From Myxococcus hansupus (GTDB lineage: Bacteria > Myxococcota > Myxococcia > Myxococcales > Myxococcaceae): DNA of 64,000 nucleotides. A program made the position numbers and the translations under genes. The stretch covers positions 5,662,501-5,726,500 of the forward strand of contig NZ_CP012109.1 of NCBI RefSeq assembly GCF_000280925.3. Direction: 5' to 3'. Of this stretch, positions 10,011-20,693 are shown one piece after another. The first letter of the stretch is position 1. Each line of letters begins with the position of its first letter. The notes below the pieces were generated by a model that did no database searches, was not told the DNA's origin, and worked only from the letters and a program-made list of their open reading frames with translations.

Positions 10011-11369
10011 ATGCCCCTCCCCTTCTTCCGACAGACGCCCCGGCGGCGCGGCCCCCTCTCCCCCGCGGCGCGGCGGACACGGGGCTCGCGCGGCGTGGCG
10101 CTCATCATCGCGGTGGTGTCCATCGCCATCCTGACGGTGATTGCCACCGACTTCGCGTACAACAGCCGCGTGGACCTGCAGCTCGCGGCGAACCAGCGGG
10201 ACGAGGTCCGCGCCTATTACATGGCGCGCTCGGGCATCGCCCTGTCCCGGCTGCTGCTGCGCTTCCAGAAGCAGGTGGACCAGACGCCCATCCCCAACCC
10301 GGCGAGCCTCCTGGCGGGGCTGGGCATTGGCGGCACGCCGCAGGCCGGCCAGGTGCAGCCCTCCTCGCTCAACATCCAGCTCTTCAAGATGGCGCGCGTG
10401 GACTGCCACATGCTCCGGGGGCTGGTGAAGAACGACGGCGGCGGCGAGATGTCCGCGCTGGCGCCCTCACAGGACGACAACTTCAAGCTGGACGAAGAAC
10501 AGGACCCGGCAGCGCGCGAGGTGGCCTCGCAGATGACCATGCGCTCCTTCGGTGGCTTCGAGGGCTGCTTCCTGGCGACCATCACCGACGAGGAGGAGAA
10601 GCTCAACGTCCACCGCCTCATCGCCGGCGCGGGAGACGCGCGCCCCACCGCCCTGCGGCTCATGGACATGATGTCCGACCCGCGCTTCGAGTTCCTCTGG
10701 GAGCGGGACGACGCCAACAAGGTGCGCAGCACGCCCCAGGACGTCCTCCTGGCGCTCAAGGACTGGGCGGACGACGACCGGACGGGCTCGGCCTTCAACC
10801 CGGTGGACCCGGTGAATCCGCTGCCGGGTGGTTTCTCGGATGAAGGGTCGTCCTACAGCCGTTATGACCCCAGCTATCAGCCGAAGAACGCGCGCTTCGA
10901 CAGCGTGGACGAGCTGTACCGGGTCCACGGCATCAACGACCAGTTCATGTCGGCGTTCCGCGACCGCCTCACCGTCTACCCGGACATCAACCGCCGGCCC
11001 AACATCAACACCGACGACCCGGTGATGATGGGGCTGGCCATCATGTCGGTGGCGGACCAGACGCGGCCGGACCCGCGGCTGAGGGACCCGGTGTTCCTCA
11101 ACGAGCTCATCGAGCGCGTCCGCGCCGCGCGCATGTTCAGCTTCTTCGGCATGTCCGTGCAGGACTTCGTCGCGGTGGTGGAAGCGGCGGGCATCCTCGT
11201 GGACCCGGCCGTGAAGTCCAACGTGGCGGGCAACCGGCTCGTCGGCGACAAGAGTCAGACGTTCACCATCAAATCTGTGGGAGAAGCGGGCAGCGTGCAG
11301 AAGACGCTCACCGCCGTCATCCGGCTCGACGACACCCTGGGCCGGCTCCTGTACTGGAGAGAGGAATAG
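10011..11369 (+). CDS. gspK: Minor pseudopilin GspK
   Basis: Tip pseudopilin of the T2SS, 452 aa. The leader is longer than in the other pseudopilins (about 28 residues), and the motif is G-VALIIAVVSIAI. It lacks Glu5, as is characteristic of GspK. After the helix come the RDEVRAYYMARSGIALSRLL segment and a large two-domain head with the family motif EEEKLNVHRLI and a helix-hairpin-helix-like region (NINTDDPVMMGLAIM). It is followed at once by gspL. Confidence 0.94.
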   Translation: MPLPFFRQTPRRRGPLSPAARRTRGSRGVALIIAVVSIAILTVIATDFAYNSRVDLQLAANQRDEVRAYYMARSGIALSRLLLRFQKQVDQTPIPNPASLLAGLGIGGTPQAGQVQPSSLNIQLFKMARVDCHMLRGLVKNDGGGEMSALAPSQDDNFKLDEEQDPAAREVASQMTMRSFGGFEGCFLATITDEEEKLNVHRLIAGAGDARPTALRLMDMMSDPRFEFLWERDDANKVRSTPQDVLLALKDWADDDRTGSAFNPVDPVNPLPGGFSDEGSSYSRYDPSYQPKNARFDSVDELYRVHGINDQFMSAFRDRLTVYPDINRRPNINTDDPVMMGLAIMSVADQTRPDPRLRDPVFLNELIERVRAARMFSFFGMSVQDFVAVVEAAGILVDPAVKSNVAGNRLVGDKSQTFTIKSVGEAGSVQKTLTAVIRLDDTLGRLLYWREE

Positions 11370-11370
11370 C

Positions 11371-12978
11371 ATGGCCCGTATCCTTGGCCTGGACCTCGGC
11401 AGTCACGCCGTGAAGGGCGTGGTGCTGGAGGCGAAGACGAAGACGCACACCACCCACGGGTTCGCGGAAGTCCGGCGCGCCCAGGAGGGCGAGCGCGCCG
11501 ACACGCTGCGAAGCGCGGTGCAGGAGCTGCTCGGCCAGCTCCCGCAGGGCAACGTGGACCAGATTGTCGTGGCCCTCCCCGGCCCCGCCCTCACCACGCA
11601 CTCGCTGAGCCTGCCGTTCTCCGACGCCAAGCGCATCGAGGCGACGCTGCCCTTCGAGATTGGCAGCCAGCTCCCCTTCGACATCTCCGACGTCGTCTAC
11701 GACTACCAGGTCGTCGGCCAGAAGGACCTGGAGGGCAGCAAGGACAAGGCCGGCGAGCTGCTGGTGGGCGTGGTCCGCAAGGAGGAGCTGGCGGAGCTGC
11801 TCGCGCTGCTCTCCGAGCTCAAGGTGGACCCGCGCATCGTCACGCACCCGGGCGTCGCCTACCAGAACCTGTTCCAGCAGCAGCCGGGCCTCTTCCAGGG
11901 GCAGGGCGAGGGCGGCGCGGTGGCGGTGGTGGACATTGGCCACGAGCGCACCACCGTGGCCGTGGGCACGCCCGGCACCGGCATCCAGTTCGCGCGCACC
12001 TTCTCCGGTGGCGGACGGGACTTGAGCAAGGCGCTGGCCGCCGAGTTCCAGACGTCGCTGGCGGAGGCGCACCACTGGAAGGAGCAGCACGGCGCGGTGG
12101 CCAGCGCGGCGCAGGGTCCGGACGCGGAGCGCGCGGCGTCCGCCTTCGTGCGCGGGCTGCAGCCGCTGCTGCGCGAGCTGCGCCCGTCCCTCAAGGCGTT
12201 CACCGCCCGCACCCGCCAGCAGGTGGGCGCGGTGGTGCTGTGCGGCGGCACGGCGAAGCTGCCGGGCATCGCCGAGCAGCTCTCCAAGGATTTGAACCTG
12301 CCGGTGCGCGTGCTGGCCCTGCCGGCGGACGCGTCACCGAACGTCCCCGCGGCGGAGCAGCCCGTGGCGGCCCAGGCCTACGCGCTGGCCCTGCGCGGCA
12401 ACGCGACGGGCGCGCGCGCCCCGCGCTTCAACTACCGCCGGGGTGAGTTCGGCTTCAAGGGCGAGCTCGACTACGTGAAGGACAAGCTGGGCCTGCTGGC
12501 GTCGTTCGCGGCCACGCTCATCCTGCTGCTCATCGCGTTCGGCGTGGTGCGCAACTCGGTGCTGGCGCGGCGCGAGGCGCAGGTGGACGCGGTGCTCTGC
12601 GACACCACCCAGCGCATCCTCGGCCGCTGCGAGAAGGACTACAACCGCGCGCTCAACATGCTCGCGGGCGTGGAGAGCCCGGCGGCGGCGCTGCCCAAGA
12701 TGACCGCCGTCAACCTGCTGGCGGAGGTGACGGGGCGCGTGCCCAACGAGGTGCCGGTGAAGTTCACGCGCATCCAGATTGATTTGAGCCGCGTCATCCT
12801 CGAGGGCGAGACGGATTCGTCGAAGCAGGTCGACACGCTGTCCAACGCCATCAAGAACCACGCCTGCTTCAAGGACGTCCGGCAGGGCAAGGTGGAGAAG
12901 ACGCGGGACGGCAGCAAGATGTCCTTCCGCCTGGACGTCCAGGTGCAATGCCCTGGTGAGCAGGGTGGGGAGAGCTGA
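11371..12978 (+). CDS. gspL: GspL, PilM-like actin fold with membrane anchor
   Basis: Platform protein that recruits GspE to the membrane. The 535-aa product is long for GspL (about 400). Residues 1-330 form a full PilM-type actin fold with nucleotide-site motifs: ILGLDLGSHAVKGV at the start, VAVVDIGHERTTVAV near 190 and AVVLCGGTAKLPGIAEQL near 290. A transmembrane helix (about 375-395) follows, then a periplasmic ferredoxin-like domain resembling PilN. The intact ATPase-like loops are notable because enterobacterial GspL has lost nucleotide binding. The name comes from the position between gspK and gspM. Confidence 0.9.
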   Translation: MARILGLDLGSHAVKGVVLEAKTKTHTTHGFAEVRRAQEGERADTLRSAVQELLGQLPQGNVDQIVVALPGPALTTHSLSLPFSDAKRIEATLPFEIGSQLPFDISDVVYDYQVVGQKDLEGSKDKAGELLVGVVRKEELAELLALLSELKVDPRIVTHPGVAYQNLFQQQPGLFQGQGEGGAVAVVDIGHERTTVAVGTPGTGIQFARTFSGGGRDLSKALAAEFQTSLAEAHHWKEQHGAVASAAQGPDAERAASAFVRGLQPLLRELRPSLKAFTARTRQQVGAVVLCGGTAKLPGIAEQLSKDLNLPVRVLALPADASPNVPAAEQPVAAQAYALALRGNATGARAPRFNYRRGEFGFKGELDYVKDKLGLLASFAATLILLLIAFGVVRNSVLARREAQVDAVLCDTTQRILGRCEKDYNRALNMLAGVESPAAALPKMTAVNLLAEVTGRVPNEVPVKFTRIQIDLSRVILEGETDSSKQVDTLSNAIKNHACFKDVRQGKVEKTRDGSKMSFRLDVQVQCPGEQGGES

Positions 12979-12980
12979 CC

Positions 12981-13538
12981 ATGGCCAAGCTTCAGGAAGT
13001 CTTCGCCCCCATCCAGACGTGGTTCGACCGGCTCAGCGACCGCGAGAAGCGCATGGTGTCCATCGCCGGCGCGGCGGCGCTGGTGTTCATCCTCTTCGCG
13101 GTGGTGATGACGTTCAGCAACAGCGCGGCGGGCTACCGCAAGCGCACCGAGGACAAGCTGGCCAAGCTGCAGGAAGTGAACGCGCTGGCCACCAGCTTCC
13201 GCGAGGCGCAGGCCAACCGGCAGTCGGTGGAGCAGCAGCTCACGTCCAGCAACGTGCAGCTCATCACGTACATCGAGGACAAGGCCACGCTGGCGGGCCT
13301 CCAGGTGCCCAACATGACGCCCAAGGGCGAGGTGGGCCTGGGCGATGGCAAAATCGTGGAGAGCGCCGTGGAGCTGACCTTCACGGACGTGGACCTGCGC
13401 AAGCTGACGGACTTCCTCCAGACGGTGGAGAGCGGTCCGGGCGTGGTGAAGGTGAAGCTGCTTCGCATCGAGCCGAGACCCGCGACGGACACGCTGACGG
13501 CGTGGACCACGGTCGCCACCTACCGGATGAAGCCCTGA
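12981..13538 (+). CDS. gspM: GspM, PilO-like platform protein
   Basis: Small bitopic partner of GspL. Length 185 aa. It begins with a cytoplasmic amphipathic stretch (FAPIQTWFDRLSDREKRMV), then one transmembrane helix at about residues 27-46, a coiled-coil (RKRTEDKLAKLQEVNALA) and a ferredoxin-like domain ending LLRIEPRPATDTLTAWTTV. This is the usual GspM/PilO layout. It sits two bases after gspL and three before gspN. Confidence 0.9.
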   Translation: MAKLQEVFAPIQTWFDRLSDREKRMVSIAGAAALVFILFAVVMTFSNSAAGYRKRTEDKLAKLQEVNALATSFREAQANRQSVEQQLTSSNVQLITYIEDKATLAGLQVPNMTPKGEVGLGDGKIVESAVELTFTDVDLRKLTDFLQTVESGPGVVKVKLLRIEPRPATDTLTAWTTVATYRMKP

Positions 13539-13541
13539 CCC

Positions 13542-14510
13542 ATGGCCTCTGATTCCAAAGCCGCCCGCTGGAAGGTCCTCCTTGGCTACGCCGTCTTCGC
13601 GGTGGTGGCCTTCGTGCTGGGCCTGCTCATCACCTTCCCATACGACGCGGTCCGCAAGCGGCTGGTGACCGAGGCCGCGCAGGCGGGCCTCGCCGTGCGC
13701 ATCGGCTCGCTGCGTCCCGGCCTGGCCGGCGTCACCGCCACCCATGTGCAGGTGAGCAAGCCGCCGCAGCCGCTGAGCGCGGACGCGCTGGCGTCGCTCA
13801 TCAGCGGCGGGAGCATGCTCGGCGCCGCGGAGCTGGGCGAGGCGCTGGTCCTGGACAGCGTGGCCCTGCGCCCCGCCCTCTTCCCGCCCGGCGTCGCGAT
13901 GCGCGCCAGCCTCATGGGTGGCACGCTGAGCGCCTCCGTGGGCCTGCTGGGCGACACGCGCGTCAAGGTGACGGCGAGCGGGCTCCAGGCGTCCGGTGGC
14001 AACCTGCCGAAGTTCACCGGCATGGAGATGGATGGCGAGCTGAACGGCGCCATGGCGCTGACGCTGCCCAAGAGCGGCGCGCAGGCGGACCTGTCCCAGG
14101 CGAACGGCGAGCTGACGCTGGACACCAAGGGCCTGGCCATCAAGGGCGGCACGGTGGCCATCCCCATGGGCGGCGGTTCGGCGGTGCCCATGGACCTGCC
14201 GCCCATCGACCTGGGGGCGCTCACCGGGCGCATCCAGTTCGTGAAGGGCCTGGGCACGGTGGAGTCGCTGCGCTTGAAGAGCAATGACCTGGAGGCGCTG
14301 GCCACCGGCACGCTGAAGCTGGGCAAGCGGTTGGAGTACAGCGAGCCCGGCATGGACGTGAACATCAAGCTGGACCCGGAGTTCCAGAAGCGGCTCGGCA
14401 TGCTGGGCGCGGGGGTCACCATCCTCCCGCCCGACAAGAAGGACCCGAGCTTCCGAGCCGCCCGGCTCGCCGGCTTCCTCAACCGGCCGACGTTCCTCCC
14501 TCGCCGCTGA
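13542..14510 (+). CDS. gspN: Type II secretion protein GspN
   Basis: Last gene of the gsp operon. The 322-aa product has a short cytoplasmic start, one transmembrane helix (about residues 10-29, LGYAVFAVVAFVLGLLITF), then a periplasmic beta-rich domain of repeated strands resembling AsmA/GspN proteins (NGELTLDTKGLAIKGGTV). GspN is absent from many T2SS operons and its role is poorly defined. A basic tail (LNRPTFLPRR) ends the protein just before a strong hairpin. Confidence 0.85.
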   Translation: MASDSKAARWKVLLGYAVFAVVAFVLGLLITFPYDAVRKRLVTEAAQAGLAVRIGSLRPGLAGVTATHVQVSKPPQPLSADALASLISGGSMLGAAELGEALVLDSVALRPALFPPGVAMRASLMGGTLSASVGLLGDTRVKVTASGLQASGGNLPKFTGMEMDGELNGAMALTLPKSGAQADLSQANGELTLDTKGLAIKGGTVAIPMGGGSAVPMDLPPIDLGALTGRIQFVKGLGTVESLRLKSNDLEALATGTLKLGKRLEYSEPGMDVNIKLDPEFQKRLGMLGAGVTILPPDKKDPSFRAARLAGFLNRPTFLPRR

Positions 14511-14525
14511 CGGCCCGCGCGCCCT

Positions 14526-14550
14526 CCCCGCGCCGCGTCCCGGCGCGGGG
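14526..14550 (+). terminator. Hairpin terminator candidate after gspN
   Basis: Perfect 10-bp inverted repeat (CCCCGCGCCG / CGGCGCGGGG) with a 5-nt loop, 16 nt after the gspN stop and before the next gene. There is no clear U-tract, so it could be a Rho-assisted or mRNA-stabilising end rather than a classical intrinsic terminator. Confidence 0.6.
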
Positions 14551-14612
14551 TTGAAAGCCGAACACCAGGGCGTGTAAAGCGCTGACGGGTCGGACTGCGC
14601 AAGAGGGTTGGG

Positions 14613-16253
<1,641 letters not shown>

Positions 16254-16273
16254 AGGCTGCCTTCCAGGGAGGT

Positions 16274-16299
16274 GGGGGTGTCATCCGAACGACGCCCCC
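16274..16299 (+). terminator. Hairpin terminator candidate
   Basis: Nine-base stem GGGGGTGTC / GACGCCCCC (one T-G pair) with an 8-nt loop, 20 nt after the FHA activator stop. It separates that gene from the ECF sigma gene. Confidence 0.5.
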
Positions 16300-16416
16300 C
16301 GCACCGGAAGTGCTCGCGCGCCAAAGCTCGGCCCCGAAGGGCGATAGACCCTTCTGCCAGCTCGTTCGTTCCTTGCCCTGTACGCCCACTCCCGGCGTGT
16401 CAGGAGGGAACCCGCC

Positions 16417-16920
16417 ATGCAGGCATGCGCGCTTCCGCCACTGTCCGAGTTGTATTCCGAGCACCGTCCTCGCGCCTTGGCCATTGCCCGGCGCATCGTC
16501 GGTGACACCGCCGACGCCGAGGACGTGGTGCAGGACGTCTTCGCCCGGCTCGCCCGGCGCTCACCCGGCTACGGGGGCCGCGCGGCCTGGAGCACCTGGC
16601 TGCACCGGGTGATGGTGAACAGCAGCATCAACTGGCTGCGCGCGAGAAAGCGCCGGGACAGGTTGAGCCACGAGGCCCAGGAGCCGCTGTCTCCCGAGGC
16701 GCTCGCCGTGGGCGCGGAGATGGAGCGCCACTTCGGAGAGGCCCTGGAGGACATCAACGAGCAGCAGCGGCAGGTGCTCTACCTGCGCGAGGTGCGCGGC
16801 CTGAGCTACCCGGAAATCGCCCGGCTGCTGCGCATCCCCGAAGGCACGGTGAAGAGCACCCTTCACCGTGCCCGCCAGCGCACGCTGTCCCTCATGGAGG
16901 AGCGTGGCCAGCAGCCCTGA
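16417..16920 (+). CDS. ECF-family RNA polymerase sigma factor
   Basis: A 167-aa ECF sigma factor. Region 2 lies at about residues 10-75 (RIVGDTADAEDVVQDVFARL), including the -10 recognition part. Region 4 lies at about 108-160 (LREVRGLSYPEIARLL then IPEGTVKSTLHRARQR). A strong ribosome-binding site (AGGAGGG) sits 8 nt before ATG 16417. There is no recognisable anti-sigma gene beside it; the next gene is convergent and soluble. Control must therefore be encoded elsewhere or be transcriptional. Confidence 0.93.
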   Translation: MQACALPPLSELYSEHRPRALAIARRIVGDTADAEDVVQDVFARLARRSPGYGGRAAWSTWLHRVMVNSSINWLRARKRRDRLSHEAQEPLSPEALAVGAEMERHFGEALEDINEQQRQVLYLREVRGLSYPEIARLLRIPEGTVKSTLHRARQRTLSLMEERGQQP

Positions 16921-16932
16921 CGGAGGCGGGCG

Positions 16933-17589
16933 TCAGTCCTCGCTCTTCGAGCCGACGAACTGGTCCGCCTTCTCCTTGAAGAGGACATTGAAGCTGGTGA
17001 GCGAGCCATACACGCGGGTGATGTAGCTCTGCATCTCCACCTTCTCCGCGTCCGACAGCTTCGGGTGCGCGTTGAGCTTCTGCTCCAGCACCCGGAGCCT
17101 GTCGCGCACCATGACGACTTTGTGGAACAGGTTGTCGATGGGCAGGTCCTTCGGCTGGAGCTCGGTGTTGGCCGGCACCAGCCGCATCGTGCCGCCTTCC
17201 CATTTGTTGGCCAGGGGCGGCGCGTCCACCAGGCCGGACGCCTCCCGGAAGATGTCCATCAGCTCTTCACGCGTCATGCTCAGCCCTTCCAGGTCCACCA
17301 CGTCGTTGGGGTCCGCGCGGCGCCGCACCACCACCGGCGCCACGCTGCGCGCCGTCCGCGTCCGCGCGGGTTCCGGCGCCAGGGGGGCCGCGCTCCCCCG
17401 AGGCGAAAACTTGTCACAGATGGGCGCGGACGGCGGGAACAGTCCGCGCCACGAGTGCAGCCGGCAGGCGCCCACCCAGCCCCGGCGCTCGTCCACCGAC
17501 TGAGGGCTGTACAGCTTGCAGTTGCCGCACACGCGCTCCTCCGGCTTGAAGACCGGGAACGGAGGCGAGCCGCCCGCCGCGTCCGACAT
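16933..17589 (-). CDS. Uncharacterised four-cysteine protein
   Basis: A 218-aa soluble protein I cannot name. Its N-terminal 60 residues hold four cysteines: C21 and C24 (VCGNCKLY), C42 (ACRLH) and C58 (ICDKFS). This spacing suits a small zinc or iron-sulfur site. A Pro/Arg/Ala linker follows, then an acidic region (DPNDVVDLEGLSMTREELMD) and an alpha-helical C-terminus (about 140-215). The start overlaps the stop of the S46 peptidase gene (TGATG), so the two are probably translationally coupled, but there is no export signal here. It is convergent with the ECF sigma gene. Confidence 0.7.
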   Translation of the reverse strand: MSDAAGGSPPFPVFKPEERVCGNCKLYSPQSVDERRGWVGACRLHSWRGLFPPSAPICDKFSPRGSAAPLAPEPARTRTARSVAPVVVRRRADPNDVVDLEGLSMTREELMDIFREASGLVDAPPLANKWEGGTMRLVPANTELQPKDLPIDNLFHKVVMVRDRLRVLEQKLNAHPKLSDAEKVEMQSYITRVYGSLTSFNVLFKEKADQFVGSKSED

Positions 17590-19766
17590 CAGCGCGTCTC
17601 CCCCGCCACCGGCGCGCCCTTGCGCACGCCCAGCTCACGCAGCAGCGCGTCCGCGTTCTCCACCTGGTCCAGCATCCAGAGGATGTAACGCACGTCCACG
17701 TTGACGTTGCGCGCCACCTCCGGGTTGTAGCCGAAGTCGTTGGCCACGTTCTCCCAGACGCGGTCGAAGTTGACGCCGACGAGCTGGCCCTTGCCGTTGA
17801 CGGTGGGGCTGCCGGAGTTGCCGCCGGTGGTGTCCGCGTCCGACAGGAAGTTCACCGGGATGTCCTTCAGCTTCGTGTCCTGCCACGCGCCGAAGCGCTT
17901 CGCCTCCGCCACCTTGGACACCTTCTCCGGGACGTCGAAGGGCTCCTTGCCCGTGTTCTTGGCCAGCAGGCCCGACAGCGTCGTCTGCGGCGTGTAGATG
18001 GCGCCGTCGCGAGGCGCGTAGCCCTGCACCTTGGCGAAGCTGACGCGCAGCGTGCCGTTGGCGTCCGGGGCCACCGGCTTGCCCGCGTGCGCGAGCACCG
18101 CCTTGCGCCACTCCGGCCGCAGGCGCATCGAGGCGCCCTGGCGGCGGTCCTTCACCTCGTCGAGCTCGGCCTGCTCGCGGGCCAGGTCCAGGCCGAACGC
18201 GAGCAGCGGATCCTTTCGCGCCTCGAGCTGCCCCACCGACTCGCCCGCCATCTTCATGCGCTCATCCTGCGTGAGCAGCTTCGTGCCGGCGTACAGGGCG
18301 TCGATCTTCGCAGCGACGTCCTTCTCCGAGAACGTCTTGCCGAAGTGCTTGTCCACCGCGGCGATGCGGGCGTCCGCGGGCAGGGACTGCGCGCGCCGCA
18401 CGAAGGCGAGCAGGAGCTGCTTCTCCGCGGGGAGGAAGATGTTCTTCTGCTCGCGCTCCAGCCGCTCCTTGATGCGGACGTGCTCGCGCTCCATGTACTC
18501 CGGGCGGCGCTCCATGTCCGGCTTCGCGCGCTCCGCGGCCATGCGGGACACCGTGGTCGCCACCGCGGGGCCTCGCGCCAGACGCGGCGCCACGGCCAGG
18601 AGGAACTCGCGGTCGAAGGACTTCGCCGTGGCGGACTGCTCCACGAGCAGCGCCGCGCGGGCCTCCAGGGCGGGCTGCCACTTCGCGCCGCCCTTCTGCG
18701 CCCAGACGGCGACGGCGGCCTCGGCCTCACGCTGCTTCTCCACGATGTTGCCACGCTTCAGGCCCGCGAGCTGACCGCCCGCGTTCTTGTGGACGTTGTG
18801 CAGGCTCTTGAGCTGCGAGGCGACGGCGATCTTCCCCGCGGCGTCCTTCTCCCCGACCGCCTCCAGGGTGCGGATGGCCTCGCCCAGCACGTCGCGGATG
18901 GCCGGGTAGTAACGCGACTGGCGCTCCGCCATCTCCTCGGCCAGCAGCGCGCGGAACGTCACGCCCGGGTAGCCCAGCACCATGACGAAGTCGTTGGGCT
19001 TCACGCCCTGGGTGGCGAGGGGGAAGAAGAACTCCGCCTTGTAGGGGATGTTCTTCTCGCTGAAGGGCGCGGAGGTGCCGTCCGGCGCGGTGTACGCGCG
19101 GAGGATGGCGAAGTCGCCGGTGTGGCGCGGCCACATCCAGTTGTCCTCGTCGCCGCCGTACTCGCCCACGCCGCGCGGCGGCGCGTAGACGAGCCGCACG
19201 TCCATGAGCTCCACAGCGTCCACCAGCGTGTAGTTCACGCCGCCGTCGAAGCTGACGACCTTGCAGCGGGTGGCCGGGCGCTTCTCGCACTCGGCAACCA
19301 GCTCCTTCTCCTTGCGGTCGATGGCCTTGTAGCGCGCGACGTCGTCAGCGCCCTCGGGGACCGAGGCGAGCACGTCCTTCGTCACGTCCGTGAAGCTGCG
19401 CGGCACCTGGACGCGTGAGCCCTTGCCGGGCAGTTCGTCCTCGCGCTTGGAGGCCAGGAAGCCCTGGGTGATGAGGTCGCGCTGCGGCGTGCTGTGCTCC
19501 TGGATGACGCCGAAGGCACAGTGGTGGTTGGTGATGACCAGACCGGACTCGGCGATGAAGGAACCCGAGCACCCGCCCACGTTCACCGTGCCCGCGAGCA
19601 GGCCGGTGCCCCGCTTCGGGTCCCAGAGCTTCTTGGGGGGCAGTTGGAGGCCCTGGGCGCGAAGCCACGCCGGGCTCAACTCCAGGACCTGCTGGGGGGT
19701 CCACTTGCCTTCCCCGGCCAGAGCGGGGGCAGCCACGAGCGACAGGAGGAGGAGCGTCTTCTTCAT
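17589..19766 (-). CDS. S46 family dipeptidyl peptidase, probably DPP11-like
   Basis: Exported serine peptidase of the S46 (DPP7/DPP11) family that removes dipeptides from peptide N-termini. The 725-aa length fits. A Sec signal peptide (MKKTLLLLSLVAAPALA) is present. Catalytic elements: NHHC at 80-83 with the active His, the WMWPRHTGDFAILR segment with the Asp, and GGNSGSP near the C-terminus with the nucleophile Ser. Eighteen residues after that Ser (FDR) is Arg. In Porphyromonas enzymes Gly at this place marks DPP7 and Arg marks the Asp/Glu-specific DPP11. An acidic P1 preference is therefore my inference. It fits a predatory, protein-feeding lifestyle. Confidence 0.92.
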   Translation of the reverse strand: MKKTLLLLSLVAAPALAGEGKWTPQQVLELSPAWLRAQGLQLPPKKLWDPKRGTGLLAGTVNVGGCSGSFIAESGLVITNHHCAFGVIQEHSTPQRDLITQGFLASKREDELPGKGSRVQVPRSFTDVTKDVLASVPEGADDVARYKAIDRKEKELVAECEKRPATRCKVVSFDGGVNYTLVDAVELMDVRLVYAPPRGVGEYGGDEDNWMWPRHTGDFAILRAYTAPDGTSAPFSEKNIPYKAEFFFPLATQGVKPNDFVMVLGYPGVTFRALLAEEMAERQSRYYPAIRDVLGEAIRTLEAVGEKDAAGKIAVASQLKSLHNVHKNAGGQLAGLKRGNIVEKQREAEAAVAVWAQKGGAKWQPALEARAALLVEQSATAKSFDREFLLAVAPRLARGPAVATTVSRMAAERAKPDMERRPEYMEREHVRIKERLEREQKNIFLPAEKQLLLAFVRRAQSLPADARIAAVDKHFGKTFSEKDVAAKIDALYAGTKLLTQDERMKMAGESVGQLEARKDPLLAFGLDLAREQAELDEVKDRRQGASMRLRPEWRKAVLAHAGKPVAPDANGTLRVSFAKVQGYAPRDGAIYTPQTTLSGLLAKNTGKEPFDVPEKVSKVAEAKRFGAWQDTKLKDIPVNFLSDADTTGGNSGSPTVNGKGQLVGVNFDRVWENVANDFGYNPEVARNVNVDVRYILWMLDQVENADALLRELGVRKGAPVAGETR

Positions 19767-19903
19767 GGTGCCCTCTCCCTACTCCGTCCGGCGCCCGCAA
19801 GCGAATCCCCTTTCCATGGACGCCCCAGGGCCAGGAGGCCGTGCTTTTTCGTGGAAGACGAACCCGGATTAAGTGTTGGGGTGTCCCAGGAGGGGAGCGA
19901 CCG

Positions 19904-20641
19904 ATGCGGACCGCCAGCGGTGCACAGCTTGATTTCGGCCGGTTGGCCCTGCTTGCCCTCATGTTGGGGGTGGGCTGGTATTTCTGGGATTCGCCCGCCC
20001 TGTGGCCCATGAAGGTCCTGGTCGTGATGATGCACGAGAGCGGGCATGCCCTGGCGGCGCTGCTCGTCGGGGGCTCGGTGGAGCGCATCCACCTGGCGGC
20101 CGACGAGTCGGGCTCGTGCTTGTCGCGCCTGCCTCCGGGCACGCTGGGGCAGATCGCCGTGTACTCCGGTGGGTACCTGGGCAGCGCGGTGGCCGGGGCC
20201 GGGTTGTTGCTGGCGACCTTCCGCTTCCGGCTGCGCCGCTGGGTGCTGGGCACCGCGAGCGTCTGGCTGACGGTCATGGGCGTGCTGTACGCGGGGGACA
20301 GCTTCACGCTGTTCTTCTGCGTGGGGACGGCGGTGGTGCTCGGGCTGGGGGCGAAGTTCCTGCCCGACGGCGTGGTGGACGCGCTGAACCTGTTCATCGC
20401 GGCCTTCACGGCGCTGTATGCGCTGTTCGATTTGCGCTCGGACTTGTGGGACAGCACGGTGCGCGCGCGCAGTGACGCGGCGCTCCTGGCCGACCTCACC
20501 TATGTGCCCGCCGTCGTCTGGGCCGGGCTGTGGTCGCTGCTCGCCATCGGACTCCTGGCGGTGGCCGCGTACATGTCCATGCATGCGAAGCCTCGCGGGA
20601 TGCAGATGCCGTCCGTCACGGCGCGGACGCGGCGGGTTTAA
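19904..20641 (+). CDS. M50-like membrane metalloprotease
   Basis: A 245-aa polytopic protein with HESGH at residues 44-48 inside a hydrophobic segment, the zinc-binding motif of intramembrane M50B-like proteases. ATG 19904 is chosen for its ribosome-binding site (GGAGGGGAG). Several further hydrophobic helices follow, with DALNLFIAAFTALYAL near residue 160 as a candidate third zinc-ligand region. The final 17 codons lie within a 50-bp direct repeat whose second copy lies 1.5 kb downstream, beyond a toxin/immunity pair. The present C-terminus (RRV) is thus probably an altered end created by that insertion. Divergent from the S46 gene. Confidence 0.8.
   Translation: MRTASGAQLDFGRLALLALMLGVGWYFWDSPALWPMKVLVVMMHESGHALAALLVGGSVERIHLAADESGSCLSRLPPGTLGQIAVYSGGYLGSAVAGAGLLLATFRFRLRRWVLGTASVWLTVMGVLYAGDSFTLFFCVGTAVVLGLGAKFLPDGVVDALNLFIAAFTALYALFDLRSDLWDSTVRARSDAALLADLTYVPAVVWAGLWSLLAIGLLAVAAYMSMHAKPRGMQMPSVTARTRRV
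20588..20637 (+). repeat. 50-bp direct repeat, left copy
   Basis: Left copy of a repeat matching 22151-22200 at 49 of 50 positions; the single difference (CCG to CCT, both Pro) is synonymous in the M50 frame. It encodes the M50 C-terminus KPRGMQMPSVTARTRRV. The two copies bracket the toxin/immunity cassette. Confidence 0.95.
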
Positions 20642-20678
20642 GTCCAGCCGCGTCGGGCACGGGGCGAAGGCGTCGTGA

Positions 20679-20684
20679 TAGCCT
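20679..20684 (+). promoter_or_regulatory. Candidate -10 element of the toxin gene
   Basis: TAGCCT, nine bases before the TTG start at 20694, with no Shine-Dalgarno between. It fits the leaderless pattern seen at other genes in this window. No clear -35. Confidence 0.35.
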
Positions 20685-20693
20685 TCACCCACC

